Shown: positions 52,610 through 62,476, counted from the stretch's first letter. The stretch is 64,000 bases of DNA from RGIG5952 sp045603485 (GCA_045603485.1 JAZUMF010000077.1:47609-111608); one strand, 5' to 3'. Made by a program: numbers and translations. Notes: generated from the letters alone by a model not told the origin.

Positions 52610-54648
52610 TCAGACCCTCCTTCAGTAGATGCCTTTTTAAGAAGATTCGAAACTTCCCATGCTAAATAATCTGCTACAGTTTTTTTGAAATCAGATAAGG
52701 TTGGCCTTGTGTCAATTGGCGCTGTTTGGTTCCAGTCAGCTCCATTTGCTGGGTCGATAGTTCCTTCGTAGTATTCTTTTTCTGTGAATATCTTTAATTT
52801 CTTTTTACCATAGCGCACAAGGTCAACAATTTCTTGATATCGAGCCTTCGCATCCCCCAAGTCGCGTAAATTTACTGAAGCCTTTTTACGATCTGTTCGC
52901 TTATAGCCATCATTCGAGAAATCGATAAATTTTACCGTATCATCCTTCTTGTGAGCTTCGCCCACACGGAAGACATATATCTGCGTTTGGACGGACGACT
53001 TGCCAATGAATAGATCAAGAGGCATCTTGATCGACGCAAGAAGCGTCGAATGCAAAAGGATTCTCCTGTTGAATTCGGCAGCCTTACCACTTCCAGCGGA
53101 GTTTTGAATGATGATCGCGGCAAAACCCTTTTCCATCATCGAAAGGGCCTTCTCCACAAACACCATGCCGTTGCCAGGCCATGAATAAGGCGGATTGAGG
53201 ACGAAGGCTGTAGCTGGGAACTTCTCGTCTGTCTTTCCGAAGCCGTAATGTCCGTCGAAGTCGTTCAAAGAGTCGCGATTGAGGATATTGGAAGATCCGT
53301 CCCCCATGATAATCATATTGAGAATGGCAAGCATGTATATGTCGGAGAGGACTTCAAGGCCAAGAAGCTGATTAGCCTTGATTTCGGCTTCCTTAAGAGC
53401 GAAGTCATCGGGAGACTTGAGCTTTGCCTTTGCGTCGGCGAGCATTTCGTTCATTGCAGCGACGAGCAGACCAGCAGAGCCTGTAGCGAAATCCCAAACA
53501 TACGAATCCTTGTCCACACGAGCGAGGCGCACAAGGAGCGTTGCGACGTATGACGGCGTGAGAACAACATCGTTGAGTTTATCCTGCGTAAATCCAAGCC
53601 ACGAATACATCTCGTTGAAGAGTTTGCCCGTGAAGTCGGTGGTAAGGCCAATCTTGTAGTAGATACCAAGGTCGTCCACGATCTTGGTGAAGACACGCTT
53701 GAGCTGGCTTTCGCCGTTTACGGGCTTGTTGATGTTGTCCGTGGTGAGGGTGTTCTGAAGCGTCCGGACAATGAGGTCCTTCTTATCGCTTGGCAGCTTC
53801 TTTTCCTTTAGAAATGCATCAATTTTGCGCAGGATTATATCTCCATCACGGTTGCCGTCCTCTGTAGAGGACTTTAATTCGGATTTTTCAAGTGTCGCAA
53901 CTTTTCCTGGAATACCGATTGTGGCGATAATTGACGCGGCAACAAGATGGACACGAGCGCTTTCGGAAAGACCTTTTTCCTGCTGGTAAATGTCGTTGTT
54001 GAGACGAACGAGACTTGCCCCAATTTCCCGGTCGCGTTGTTCTTTCAGTCGTTCGACTTCCCTCGGCGTGAGGGACAGAGCCTTCACCTTATCGACGAAT
54101 GTACCGAAATTCTTCTTGCGCAGGAAAGAGAGATCGGTGTAGTCTGCCACCTTCTGCCCAGTACCGAAATTGGATTTCGCCACAAGGTAAACGCCAATTT
54201 CATGGTGAAGAGTGCCAATGGCGTCCTTCCAGCCTGTAACACCAATGGCAATCACGTCAGTGTAATCGGTATAATGAAGAAGCGCGTTGGCGTAATGGAC
54301 AGCTCCGTTTACTGCATATGAATTGATGTTCTTGAAGTCCGGCTCGTTCTTCGCGGTACGGTTGGCAATTTGTCCAGTAGAATCAAGTTTTACAAGTCGA
54401 TCTTTATACCCTTTGTATTCTATGAGGATTGGCCAATAAGCAAGATTGGAATCTCGTAAAAGAAGCTTTGCGTCGGGGCGGTTCCCGCCAACGCCACCAC
54501 TCTTTGAATGATATTCTTCGAGCGCCTTGTCGATCTGAGGATTTAGGGGCTCTTGCTGCAGCTTGTAGTCCAAGCCGTATGACTTCAGCCAACCGTTCAC
54601 AAGGTCGGCAACATTCGGTTCCACGGATTTCTGCGATGCGTTTTTCAT
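52597..54648 (-). CDS. Nuclease-methyltransferase fusion (BcgI/type IIG-like RM subunit)
   Basis: 683 aa from the ATG at 54648 (GGAG 5 bases upstream); a GTG two codons earlier overlaps the previous stop. Residues 30-150 contain RPDAKLLL...ILIEYKG, a PD...ExK nuclease pattern. Residues about 330-600 are an N6-adenine methylase with DFATGSAGLLVAAMNEML as motif I near 395 and LNPPYSW as motif IV near 490. With the adjacent specificity gene and no separate hsdR, this looks like a BcgI-style (type IIB/IIG) restriction enzyme in which one chain cuts and methylates. The cutting activity is inferred from the motif. Confidence 0.88.
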   Translation of the reverse strand: MKNASQKSVEPNVADLVNGWLKSYGLDYKLQQEPLNPQIDKALEEYHSKSGGVGGNRPDAKLLLRDSNLAYWPILIEYKGYKDRLVKLDSTGQIANRTAKNEPDFKNINSYAVNGAVHYANALLHYTDYTDVIAIGVTGWKDAIGTLHHEIGVYLVAKSNFGTGQKVADYTDLSFLRKKNFGTFVDKVKALSLTPREVERLKEQRDREIGASLVRLNNDIYQQEKGLSESARVHLVAASIIATIGIPGKVATLEKSELKSSTEDGNRDGDIILRKIDAFLKEKKLPSDKKDLIVRTLQNTLTTDNINKPVNGESQLKRVFTKIVDDLGIYYKIGLTTDFTGKLFNEMYSWLGFTQDKLNDVVLTPSYVATLLVRLARVDKDSYVWDFATGSAGLLVAAMNEMLADAKAKLKSPDDFALKEAEIKANQLLGLEVLSDIYMLAILNMIIMGDGSSNILNRDSLNDFDGHYGFGKTDEKFPATAFVLNPPYSWPGNGMVFVEKALSMMEKGFAAIIIQNSAGSGKAAEFNRRILLHSTLLASIKMPLDLFIGKSSVQTQIYVFRVGEAHKKDDTVKFIDFSNDGYKRTDRKKASVNLRDLGDAKARYQEIVDLVRYGKKKLKIFTEKEYYEGTIDPANGADWNQTAPIDTRPTLSDFKKTVADYLAWEVSNLLKKASTEGGSELGK

Positions 54649-54650
54649 TT

Positions 54651-55826
54651 TCACTCCTTGGAAGTCAATCGTGGAATCACAACCTTAAATTGATCGCCGT
54701 CAAAGTCATTGTAGAACTCAATGTCGGGCTGTCGCTCCAATGCACGCTTGACACCAGTCCCCAGTCCACTGAACGGCATTGTCCGTGAGGCAAATGCAAC
54801 AAGTTGATTATTGCGGACAACAGGATTGCCGTATTTGATGTCATCCACGGTCAGGCTGTTAGGCAATCGTCCCGGACTAATGATCTCGATTCTGTCATCA
54901 AACAGGAACACCCTAATTGGCGCATTCTTGAAGTAGTCACGATGAAGCAAGGCATTCTGCACCAACTCAATCAGGGCTTCTTCGTTGATTTCTAGCCTCC
55001 CGATCGAGTTGAAGCCTTGTCCAGACTGTATCCACTTCAAGTTGTTTCTCAACCATCCCATGCACTTTTCAAACAATTCGGGCATGGTTCCACGTAAATC
55101 CTCTGGCTTGTTTCGATAATCGCTTCCGCTGGGATCATTCCCAAAATAGGATACGACTTTGATGGTGCAAGTTGGCTTTATGTTCTGCGGGGCAATGCCA
55201 AAAAATAAAAGACCGGCAAGCGTAACCTGCCCACCGCGCAACACTCTCTTTGCCCGCAATGCAGACTCGTAAGTTAATCCCTTGTCTGCAAAGGACATCC
55301 CAAATTCTTTCTCAAAGTAGGCTGAAAAGATTCGATCGTCTATGTCGGCGATAGAAGTGTCGGCGACAGGCATTTCGTCCGCAAGAAGATTTCCGCTTCT
55401 TTGAAACAAACGCATGATCTCACCATTGTCAACAACGAGACGTTTGTTTGCTCCCTGCTTGATGTAAATGTCTCCACGATCAGTCTTGTATGGCTTGTTA
55501 TAACCATTTGGAACATGTATGACCAGAATGTTCTTGGGTGAATCTTCCGCGCCGACATTAACAACCTCCGTTTGTACATAGACTATCGGTTTAATATTGT
55601 CTGCAATTTGGGAAATGATGCGGTCATACTCCTCAATGGCTTTCGAAGACAACCCCTTGGGGATATTTGTGGCGTCTTCCACACCGAAGATTATGACACC
55701 GCCCAGGGAATTTGCCATCGCGACAATTTCCTGCGCCACAGAATCCCTGTGTGGCATAGATTCCTTAAACTGTACCCGGCTTGTCTCACCCGTGCCGATA
55801 ATGTCCAGCAATTCCAAAGCATCCAT
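54651..55826 (-). CDS. AlbA_2 / ATP-binding (HATPase) regulator-like protein
   Basis: 391 aa. The N-terminal AlbA_2 (Schlafen) domain has VQFKESMPHRDSVAQEIVAM, then ANSLGGVIIFGVED near residues 17-50. A middle winged-helix-like region follows, and a GHKL ATPase-like segment (ALIELVQNALLHRDY, DRIEIISPGRLP) lies near 285-325. This layout is common next to type I-like RM systems, annotated as 'RecG-like' or 'ATP-binding' protein. Its stop overlaps the next gene by ATGA/GTGA. It probably controls or assists the restriction system; the mechanism is unknown. Confidence 0.88.
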   Translation of the reverse strand: MDALELLDIIGTGETSRVQFKESMPHRDSVAQEIVAMANSLGGVIIFGVEDATNIPKGLSSKAIEEYDRIISQIADNIKPIVYVQTEVVNVGAEDSPKNILVIHVPNGYNKPYKTDRGDIYIKQGANKRLVVDNGEIMRLFQRSGNLLADEMPVADTSIADIDDRIFSAYFEKEFGMSFADKGLTYESALRAKRVLRGGQVTLAGLLFFGIAPQNIKPTCTIKVVSYFGNDPSGSDYRNKPEDLRGTMPELFEKCMGWLRNNLKWIQSGQGFNSIGRLEINEEALIELVQNALLHRDYFKNAPIRVFLFDDRIEIISPGRLPNSLTVDDIKYGNPVVRNNQLVAFASRTMPFSGLGTGVKRALERQPDIEFYNDFDGDQFKVVIPRLTSKE

Positions 55827-55829
55827 GAC

Positions 55830-58445
55830 TTACCTCCACATCTTGTAGATTTCGTTGCGCTTGTTGAAAGCATCTTGCCCACCTTCCATGATTCCCACAA
55901 TGGAGTTATGAATTGGCGGCGAATCAATTGTCCCAGAATTGATTGAGATCATTGCCTTGTCCTCAAACGAGAAAGCCAACACTTTTTCGCTGTCGCCTAA
56001 AACGGGGATGTTCGCGTTGTGTGTCGCAAAAATGAACTGCATCTGTCCTTTCAACGACACCATTTGCTTAATGACCTCGTCATAGATTGTCTGATTGTCC
56101 AAATCATCCTCTGGCTGATCTATGATTAGTACGTCATTGTCCTTTTGGGCAAGTAAGAACAGAATCAATGCGGACGCACGTTGTCCTAGAGAATGTCGTT
56201 CCAATGGTTTTCCATTGTAGTTTATTACCACTTTGTCTGGCACTTTGTAAGTCAAGAGTTCCACATCGTTGTCTTTGAACCGCTTGTAAAACTCCCCATA
56301 CTGCATGTCGGAAAGATGGTCACGCACTCGTTGCCAGTTGCGGAACATTTCGATAAAATCAACAAAACCCTCGGCTATTTTCTGATATGTGGCATCTTTG
56401 ATCCCAGTCCCTTTAAAGGTGGCCTTTAGCTTCGCCAGAAACGTTTCCCTCTGGTCTTTGAAAGAAATGGTTATCTGCAGTTTGTCCTGAGCATTATTAA
56501 TTCGCTCGACCTCTTTCTGTAGCACTTGGAACTCATCGTTCCACAAATTGTTCAAGGCCGCAAGATGAGTGTTGAGCGCGGCTTCCAAATTACCACGACG
56601 CTTTTCTTGCTTTTCAAGTTCAGCAAGGCGCAGCCGGGCCATTTCCAAGTCATGATTAAGTTTCAGGAAAGAATCAGGACTTACCGTATCGGAATTTAAC
56701 TCCCGCTTGATCTTCGCGAAGTCCTCCTGCATTTCAACACGTTTCGCTTCAAACTCGTCGACGATGGCGTCGAATTCTTTCGCCCCGCTGGCGGCTTTTT
56801 GTGCCGCTTCCTGCAAAAGCGCAAAACTAGCCTTTACTGATTGAAAGACGGCGTTCGCATGGTTGAATAAGGCCTCGTTCTGTTTTGATCCAGAGAACGT
56901 ATAGTTAAAAAACGCCTGATAGTCAGAAACCATGCGAGACAACGATTCAACATACGCGCCTATCGTCTCCTTTGTTTGCGAAAGAGTGACGCCATCTTTA
57001 TCAAATTGCGTTTGTTGCGCAAGTTTATCGGCAACGCCTTGCTGCTTGAAGACATCCAGTTGATGCTGGATATTGCGAATTGTCTGCTCCGTGGCTTCCT
57101 TCTCGTCCTTAAGATTGCGAAGTTTTCGCAACTCCAATATCACAGACTCTATCTCATTTTTCTTTAAATCAATCTTCTTGCGAACATCCGACAGGTGATT
57201 CCCTATCAAGCGTTGCAGCAAATCAGACTCAAAACTTGCCCTCTTGTTGGACAAGTCCTTTTGCCCAAAATAGATCGGAATGTTGAAAATGGCATCTATC
57301 GACACATCGCATAGGTTGCCGTCTTCATCATAGATATTTTCCCTTTGCTTGTAGATCTTCTCTATGCGATAACGCTTGTTGTTCTGTCCGATTACTGTCA
57401 ATATGATTTTACCGCCGCTACCCAACATATAATCTACCAGATCATTCTTGTAGTCAATATCAGCCGAGGCACTTGACAGCGATATGCCCAAAGCATACCG
57501 CAACAGTTCCAGAGCTGTTGATTTCCCGCTTCCACGAATCCCGATAAAACAATTCAGTTCTGGTGAAAAACTAATAGTCTGCCCATCTAGTTTTCCTCCC
57601 ACGAAACTGATAGACTCAATGTAGGTATTGCTTGATGCCGTGCAGTCTCCAGCCCCCGTCCTAACTCGATTGATGTAATCGCGCAAAGCATATTTCAGCG
57701 CGGCGAAATTAAAATCACCCAATTTCACATAAGTCTTTTGCGTTACACCCTTCTCTTCATTACCACAGCCAATGGCGGCAATCCCTCCGCCAGCATTATC
57801 AGTCCCTTCAACAAGCGCAATATTTGGGATTTTCGCCCTATTATCACGATTTCTACTTTTCTGAAGAGCGAACACCTTTGATAAAAACGCATCACTTGTT
57901 ATGAAGGCGCTAAGATTTCTTGCCTCAATTTCCTCAAACATGCCATTCTTTGAATCTACATGAGCCATGACAAGGAAATAGTCATGGTTGAATTCGTCAA
58001 GTGCAGTAACTGCTTCCTGAAGTGTGTATTTCGAATTGGGATAGGGAGATGAATCGCAACTGGGAATTCCCACAAAAGCATTACTCAAAAAGATCTGAAT
58101 GTAATCTTTCTGTTCTCGATTGTATATCCAATCGTAGTCAAAAACAATCAGCAGATGTGTTCCGCGAGAACCATCTCGTAACGAAAATTCCACTCCGGGC
58201 AAAAGATAGATGTTCTCGGCATCGGCCACCTTTTTCATTGCGCAGAATTCTTCCCTATTGAACTTGTTGTGGTTGGTCACAACGCCAACGCCAATGCCCT
58301 GGCGTTTCAATTGGGCAATATATTGACTTGAAAAATCAGAGTCAGTTCCATTGAATCGTTGGAAATCGGTGTCAGACTTCGTATGCAAATGAAAATCTGC
58401 CCGAAGCCAGCGCGACCCGTTCTTAAAGAATTCTGCCTTATTCAT
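55830..58445 (-). CDS. TrlF-family PHP-AAA ATPase
   Basis: 871 aa. A PHP phosphoesterase domain opens the protein (DFHLHTKSD near residue 17, NHNKF near 58, LVMAHVDS near 158). An SMC/RecF-like ATPase follows: Walker A GIRGSGKST near 305, Q-loop FGQKDL near 408, a coiled coil of about 270 residues, and Walker B VLIIDQPEDDLDN near 775 followed by FATHNAN. This is the TrlF layout. PHP domains hydrolyse nucleic acid or nucleotides, so it may be an ATP-driven nuclease that senses infection. It leads the restriction operon, 3 bases before the AlbA_2 gene. Confidence 0.9.
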   Translation of the reverse strand: MNKAEFFKNGSRWLRADFHLHTKSDTDFQRFNGTDSDFSSQYIAQLKRQGIGVGVVTNHNKFNREEFCAMKKVADAENIYLLPGVEFSLRDGSRGTHLLIVFDYDWIYNREQKDYIQIFLSNAFVGIPSCDSSPYPNSKYTLQEAVTALDEFNHDYFLVMAHVDSKNGMFEEIEARNLSAFITSDAFLSKVFALQKSRNRDNRAKIPNIALVEGTDNAGGGIAAIGCGNEEKGVTQKTYVKLGDFNFAALKYALRDYINRVRTGAGDCTASSNTYIESISFVGGKLDGQTISFSPELNCFIGIRGSGKSTALELLRYALGISLSSASADIDYKNDLVDYMLGSGGKIILTVIGQNNKRYRIEKIYKQRENIYDEDGNLCDVSIDAIFNIPIYFGQKDLSNKRASFESDLLQRLIGNHLSDVRKKIDLKKNEIESVILELRKLRNLKDEKEATEQTIRNIQHQLDVFKQQGVADKLAQQTQFDKDGVTLSQTKETIGAYVESLSRMVSDYQAFFNYTFSGSKQNEALFNHANAVFQSVKASFALLQEAAQKAASGAKEFDAIVDEFEAKRVEMQEDFAKIKRELNSDTVSPDSFLKLNHDLEMARLRLAELEKQEKRRGNLEAALNTHLAALNNLWNDEFQVLQKEVERINNAQDKLQITISFKDQRETFLAKLKATFKGTGIKDATYQKIAEGFVDFIEMFRNWQRVRDHLSDMQYGEFYKRFKDNDVELLTYKVPDKVVINYNGKPLERHSLGQRASALILFLLAQKDNDVLIIDQPEDDLDNQTIYDEVIKQMVSLKGQMQFIFATHNANIPVLGDSEKVLAFSFEDKAMISINSGTIDSPPIHNSIVGIMEGGQDAFNKRNEIYKMWR

Positions 58446-58461
58446 TTGATAGTCCTTTCTT

Positions 58462-59394
58462 CTAACTATTCACAGCTTTCATGTCCGTCGCCTTCTTGCC
58501 TTTGCCGTATTCCCGTCGTTCCGACGTCGCCTTGCGGATTGAATCGAGCAGTCCGGGAATGACCTCCTCGCCCATCTTCGCCGCAGCGAAGGTCAAGCGG
58601 CCCGCATCCTTGAGCGATGCGCCGGTCCAGAAGATTTCCTTCTGGTCGACGATGATGAAGCGGTCGTGGCAGATACCGCAAATGGTCTTTGTAAACTTAC
58701 CGCATTGCTTCCCGAACGCCTCGAAATCGGACTCTGCAAGTTCGCCGTTGGAGTGCGTCACCAACTCGATCTTCACGCAGCGTCCGCGCTTCGCGAGCAT
58801 GTCCAATGTCACCACGCCGAGATAGGCGTCGAACACGATCAGCGCCTTCTTCGCCCGCCGGATGAACTTGATCAACAGCGACTTCGCATCCCAAAACTTA
58901 CCTTGACAAAAAATGCTCTGCAGCGGCGGTTCTTTGGTCTGAACGAAAAAATCGACCTTCCCCTTCAGTTCGGCCACATCTGCCTCGGTCTTGGCAAGCC
59001 GCCGATCAACCTTGTCTTCGAGTTGAGCTAGTCTGGTGTTTACGACATATCCACGCAAGAGATATTCGCGAAGTACATTAGTCGCCCAAATGCGGAACTG
59101 CGTCCCGCGTATCGACTTGACACGATAGCCAACCGAGATGATGACATTCAAGCTATACACCTTTACCGGCTTGTCAGAAAAAGGAATGTGCAAAAAATGC
59201 ACATTGCTTTTCTCGTCCAATTCGCCCTCTGAAAACACATTGTTTATATGGCGAGTGATGACAGTGCGATCTCTTTGAAACAGATCCGTCATCTGATTCT
59301 GGGTAAGCCAGACCGTATCACCATCAAGACGAACATCTAGCCGGACGGTCTCGTCTGGCTGATAGACGACTATCTGGTTTTCGCTCGCACTCAT
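58462..59394 (-). CDS. RhuM domain fused to phospholipase-D-like domain
   Basis: 310 aa from the ATG at 59394. The RhuM module (VWLTQNQMTDLFQRDRTVITR, YSLNVIISVGYRVKS, FRIWATNVLREYLLRGY) is followed by a short coiled coil and a PLD-like domain with CHDRFIIVDQKEIFWTGAS near residue 245. The tail AGRLTFAAAKMGEEVIPGLL reappears at the end of the DUF1016 protein at 60375-61769, and its N-terminal two thirds are nearly the same as the protein at 61766-62422. This is the complete version from which those broken copies can be read. It lies 16 bases before the TrlF gene. Confidence 0.88.
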   Translation of the reverse strand: MSASENQIVVYQPDETVRLDVRLDGDTVWLTQNQMTDLFQRDRTVITRHINNVFSEGELDEKSNVHFLHIPFSDKPVKVYSLNVIISVGYRVKSIRGTQFRIWATNVLREYLLRGYVVNTRLAQLEDKVDRRLAKTEADVAELKGKVDFFVQTKEPPLQSIFCQGKFWDAKSLLIKFIRRAKKALIVFDAYLGVVTLDMLAKRGRCVKIELVTHSNGELAESDFEAFGKQCGKFTKTICGICHDRFIIVDQKEIFWTGASLKDAGRLTFAAAKMGEEVIPGLLDSIRKATSERREYGKGKKATDMKAVNS

Positions 59395-59417
59395 TCGGCT
59401 TTGCCTTTCGTGCAAAT

Positions 59418-59423
59418 ATTATA
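59418..59423 (-). promoter_or_regulatory. -10 box of the RhuM-PLD gene
   Basis: TATAAT in AATATGGTATAATATT, about 25 bases before the ATG. The same 16 bases occur upstream of the RAYT gene. No clear -35. Confidence 0.4.
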
Positions 59424-60378
59424 CCATATTTTCGCTGCCATTTATCACCCCAAACGCCACCTTCTTAATCCGCTCAATCTCGCCCGTATCCATCTTGGTA
59501 AAGCCGAAACACTTCTTGCCCAAATCTTTCAGCGACGCGCCTATCAGATACAATTCCTTGTCGTCGATGATAAGGAAGCGGTCGTGGAAGGTTTCATTGT
59601 AACGAACGGCGAGGCAAGGGTACTGCGCATTGAAGGTCGCGATGTCGGCATCCGAAATCTTGCGGTGCGGTACGTGATTTTTGTCGTAATGCTCCGAGGT
59701 GATAATCGTCACTTTGACGCCCTTGCGCTTCTTGGCGAACAAATCAAGCGTTTCCGCCGTCGCCCAGTTGTCAATCAGAATAAGCGACTTCTTTGCGTTT
59801 CCAATCAACTTCAGCACCAACGCCCGCGCATCCCACAACTGCCCGTCGTAAAACACGCCCCGCAACGGAGTTTCTGTCGCGTCAAGGCGCTCAAGGATGG
59901 AATCCACTTTAGCATCCGTGGCAATCTGCCGTTTCTCGACTGTCTCAATCCGCTGAAACATCTGTGCATTCGCAAGCAAGAAGCGACGCATCGCAGAAAA
60001 AGCCCGCATGATGCGAATATTCACTTCAATAGCCGTAGGCGAACGCAGGACGCTGCTCAACATGGCGATGCCATTTTCCGTAAACGCGTATGGAAGCTGT
60101 CGATCGCCGCCCCAACTTGAGATGCCAATTTGGCATTTCAAGTTGTTCCATTCTTCAGCGGACAGTTTGAACATGAAGTCCTCTGGGAATCGTTCTTCGT
60201 TGCGCTTGACCTGCCTGTTCAATGCTCCAGTCGCAACCCCATACAACCCAGCCACATCGCGGTCGAGTATAACCTGCACACCTCGAATCGTCTTAATCAA
60301 TGCCTGAATGTTACCATCATCACTGACGGCAACAACGTGCACTTGCTGGTCAGAAATTGCATCCCCCTTCTGCATCAT
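59419..60378 (-). CDS. ORF6N domain fused to phospholipase-D-like domain
   Basis: 319 aa. Residues 20-130 are an ORF6N domain (IRGVQVILDRDVAGLYGVATGALNR, ERFPEDFMFKLS, YAFTENGIAMLSSVL), a KilA-N-related phage DNA-binding module. Residues about 170-300 are the PLD-like domain shared with the gene at 13391-14335 (FHDRFLIIDDKELYLIGAS, KKSLILIDNWA), much closer to that one than to its neighbour at 58462. So the same effector is joined to two different DNA-binding heads. The start is the first of two ATGs that overlap the DUF1016 stop (ATGATG), preceded by GGAGGCGGC. Confidence 0.88.
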   Translation of the reverse strand: MMQKGDAISDQQVHVVAVSDDGNIQALIKTIRGVQVILDRDVAGLYGVATGALNRQVKRNEERFPEDFMFKLSAEEWNNLKCQIGISSWGGDRQLPYAFTENGIAMLSSVLRSPTAIEVNIRIMRAFSAMRRFLLANAQMFQRIETVEKRQIATDAKVDSILERLDATETPLRGVFYDGQLWDARALVLKLIGNAKKSLILIDNWATAETLDLFAKKRKGVKVTIITSEHYDKNHVPHRKISDADIATFNAQYPCLAVRYNETFHDRFLIIDDKELYLIGASLKDLGKKCFGFTKMDTGEIERIKKVAFGVINGSENMV

Positions 60379-61769
60379 GCCGCCTCCTTTACATCAGAGA
60401 CCCGCTTAAACGATAGCCGTTCGAACTTATCACAATTTGTGATAACACACTCTCCTCGCCTCCCGTTTAAGGTACCAATATGGCACCTTAAGCAATCCCT
60501 TGCCTTGGGCATCGCCTTGTGGATTGAATCGAGAAGGCCGGGAATGACTTCCGTCCCTATCTTCGCGGCGGCGAAAATCAGCCGGCCCGCGTCCACTGCG
60601 ATAGCATTCATTTCACGCCGCCTTTCCGCTTCTCCCATTCCGATGTAGCGATCATATGTCTCCTGCAAAACGTCCTTCGGAATCATCAACCGCTTGTACT
60701 CCGCCACCATCGCGGGGCTCATTGACCGCGAAAGCGCATACTCCACAACGCTGCGATCGGCATTCTTGCACAACAGTACGCCTACCGATGGATTTTCGTT
60801 TACCATTTTTACATCCCTGTCCAATGCCTCAAGATAAAACTCCAGCTGCCCCATGTCCGACGGCTTGAAGTTGCGGGCCTTAAGCTCGAATGCAACGAGG
60901 CACTGTAGTCGCCTGTGGAAAAACAGAAGATCGATATTGAATTCCGTCCCCCCAACTTTTACGGGAAACTCCTCACCGACAAACAAAAAATCCTTGCCGA
61001 TCGACAATATGAAGTCTTTCATGTTGGAAACTATACCCCTGCGAAGCCGCTTTTCGGAGTGTTTCTCCGGCAAATTCAGAAAATCGACAAAGGCGCTATC
61101 CCTAAACAGGACGGGGGAGTCGGGATACGAGGCGACAAGCGCCTTTGAAAAGTTCTTTTTGTCGCCGCCAAGGAGCGAAGAATATGTGTCATTGACAAGG
61201 CAACGTCGCAACTCCATTTTCTTCAATCGTTCCCTGAACGCATAAACTATGTAGAACAAACGTTCATGGGCAGTTCGAGTGCGGTTCAGTATTTCCACAA
61301 TGTTGGTGAATGTTGTCAATGCGAGAACATCGGGCATTGGGATGATTTGTGCAGCCCGCAGTTGCAAATCTGGCAGATTAGCAATTTGTCCAGTCACCGG
61401 CTGGATAACTTTCCCCTCAAATTGTCCAGCCAGCGGCTGGACAATTCGGTTCCCATATCGTGCAACAAGCGCGGTAAAATCTGGAGACGTGAACTCATCG
61501 TAAACCGCGACCATGCTATAGAGATTGCTTCTTCCATATCCCCGCTCACTTGGCGCACGGGTGTGTATGTAGTCGACAAGGTTGTCGATGGTTGACTTGC
61601 CCCAGCCTTCGTGTTTTATCTTTGCGGATAAGTATCCGCCGATTTCCCAATTCGTCAGCATGTGCTCGACATTGACAGAGACAAGCGCGTTTGCACGATG
61701 ATTTCTGATTATTTCCAGCACCACCCCGAATTCGTCGCCCGAATAGCTTTTTTGCATTGCTTGCCTCAT
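60375..61769 (-). CDS. DUF1016 (YhcG) PD-(D/E)xK nuclease with captured RhuM-PLD tail
   Basis: 464 aa. The N-terminal DUF1016_N domain (residues 20-110, LTNWEIGGYLSAKI, GYGRSNLYSM) is followed by the YhcG nuclease domain with FNIDLLFFHRRLQCLVAFELKA near residue 285, giving the D...E-x-K site. The family end (SPAMVAEYKRLMIPKDVLQ) is at about 365. The remaining residues include AGRLIFAAAKIGTEVIPGLL, a tail that belongs to RhuM-PLD proteins. The gene sits exactly where the PLD part of the upstream RhuM gene is missing, so it was inserted into, and now reads through, that gene. It starts from the GGAGGCGGCATGA leader and overlaps the genes on both sides. Confidence 0.88.
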   Translation of the reverse strand: MRQAMQKSYSGDEFGVVLEIIRNHRANALVSVNVEHMLTNWEIGGYLSAKIKHEGWGKSTIDNLVDYIHTRAPSERGYGRSNLYSMVAVYDEFTSPDFTALVARYGNRIVQPLAGQFEGKVIQPVTGQIANLPDLQLRAAQIIPMPDVLALTTFTNIVEILNRTRTAHERLFYIVYAFRERLKKMELRRCLVNDTYSSLLGGDKKNFSKALVASYPDSPVLFRDSAFVDFLNLPEKHSEKRLRRGIVSNMKDFILSIGKDFLFVGEEFPVKVGGTEFNIDLLFFHRRLQCLVAFELKARNFKPSDMGQLEFYLEALDRDVKMVNENPSVGVLLCKNADRSVVEYALSRSMSPAMVAEYKRLMIPKDVLQETYDRYIGMGEAERRREMNAIAVDAGRLIFAAAKIGTEVIPGLLDSIHKAMPKARDCLRCHIGTLNGRRGECVITNCDKFERLSFKRVSDVKEAA

Positions 61770-62422
61770 GCCGCCTCCTCAATTGGAAATTGAAATTGGC
61801 TACTGGCAACATTTTCACAATGGCAACATTTCCACGTTGCCACGCCGGGATAGGCATCGATCACGATAAGTTCATTTTTCGCCCGCCGGATGAACTTGAT
61901 CAACCGCGACTTCGCATCCCAGAACTGGTTTTGGTAGAAGATACTCTGCAACGGCGGTTCTTTAGTCTGAACGAAGAAATCGACCTTTTCCTTAAGCTCG
62001 GCAATGTCTGTATCATGTTTGGCAAAACGTCGATCAACCTTATCTTCTAACTGTGACAAGCGAGTATTTACCACATGCCCGCGCAGAAGATACTCGCGCA
62101 ATACGTTTGTTGCCCAGATACGGAACTGCGTTCCACGTATCGACTTAACTCGGTAACCAACTGAGATAATGACATTTAAACTATAAATCTTGACCGGCTT
62201 ATCCGAATTTGGAATGTGCAAAAAATGCACATTGCTTTTCATATCCAACTCCCCTTCGGAAAACACATTGTTTATGTGACGAGTTATAACCGTACGATCT
62301 CTTTGAAACAAATCCGTCATCTGATTCTGGGTAAGCCAGACCGTATCACCGTCAAGACGAACATCCAGCCGGACGGTCTCGTCTGGCTGATAGACGACAA
62401 TTTCATTATCGTTCGCTGTCAT
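61766..62422 (-). pseudogene. RhuM-PLD gene interrupted by the DUF1016 gene
   Basis: 218-codon frame. It carries the full RhuM module and the linker, almost the same as residues 1-195 of the RhuM-PLD protein at 58462-59394. After VIDAYPGVAT, where the paralogue reads on into its PLD domain, the frame turns into unrelated sequence (WKCCHCENVASSQFQFPIEE) and stops at the DUF1016 start. The catalytic half is gone; its last part survives fused to DUF1016. The RhuM module may still be made and bind DNA. Confidence 0.85.
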
Positions 62423-62446
62423 TTCACCTTGCCTCTCATACGCAGT

Positions 62447-62476
62447 ATTATATCATATTGCAACTTTACCGCACAA
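62447..62476 (-). promoter_or_regulatory. Promoter of the truncated RhuM gene
   Basis: TTGTGC (62471-62476) and TATAAT (62447-62452) are 18 bases apart on the minus strand, about 25 bases before the ATG. It lies at the end of the upstream RhuM-PLD scar. Confidence 0.5.
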
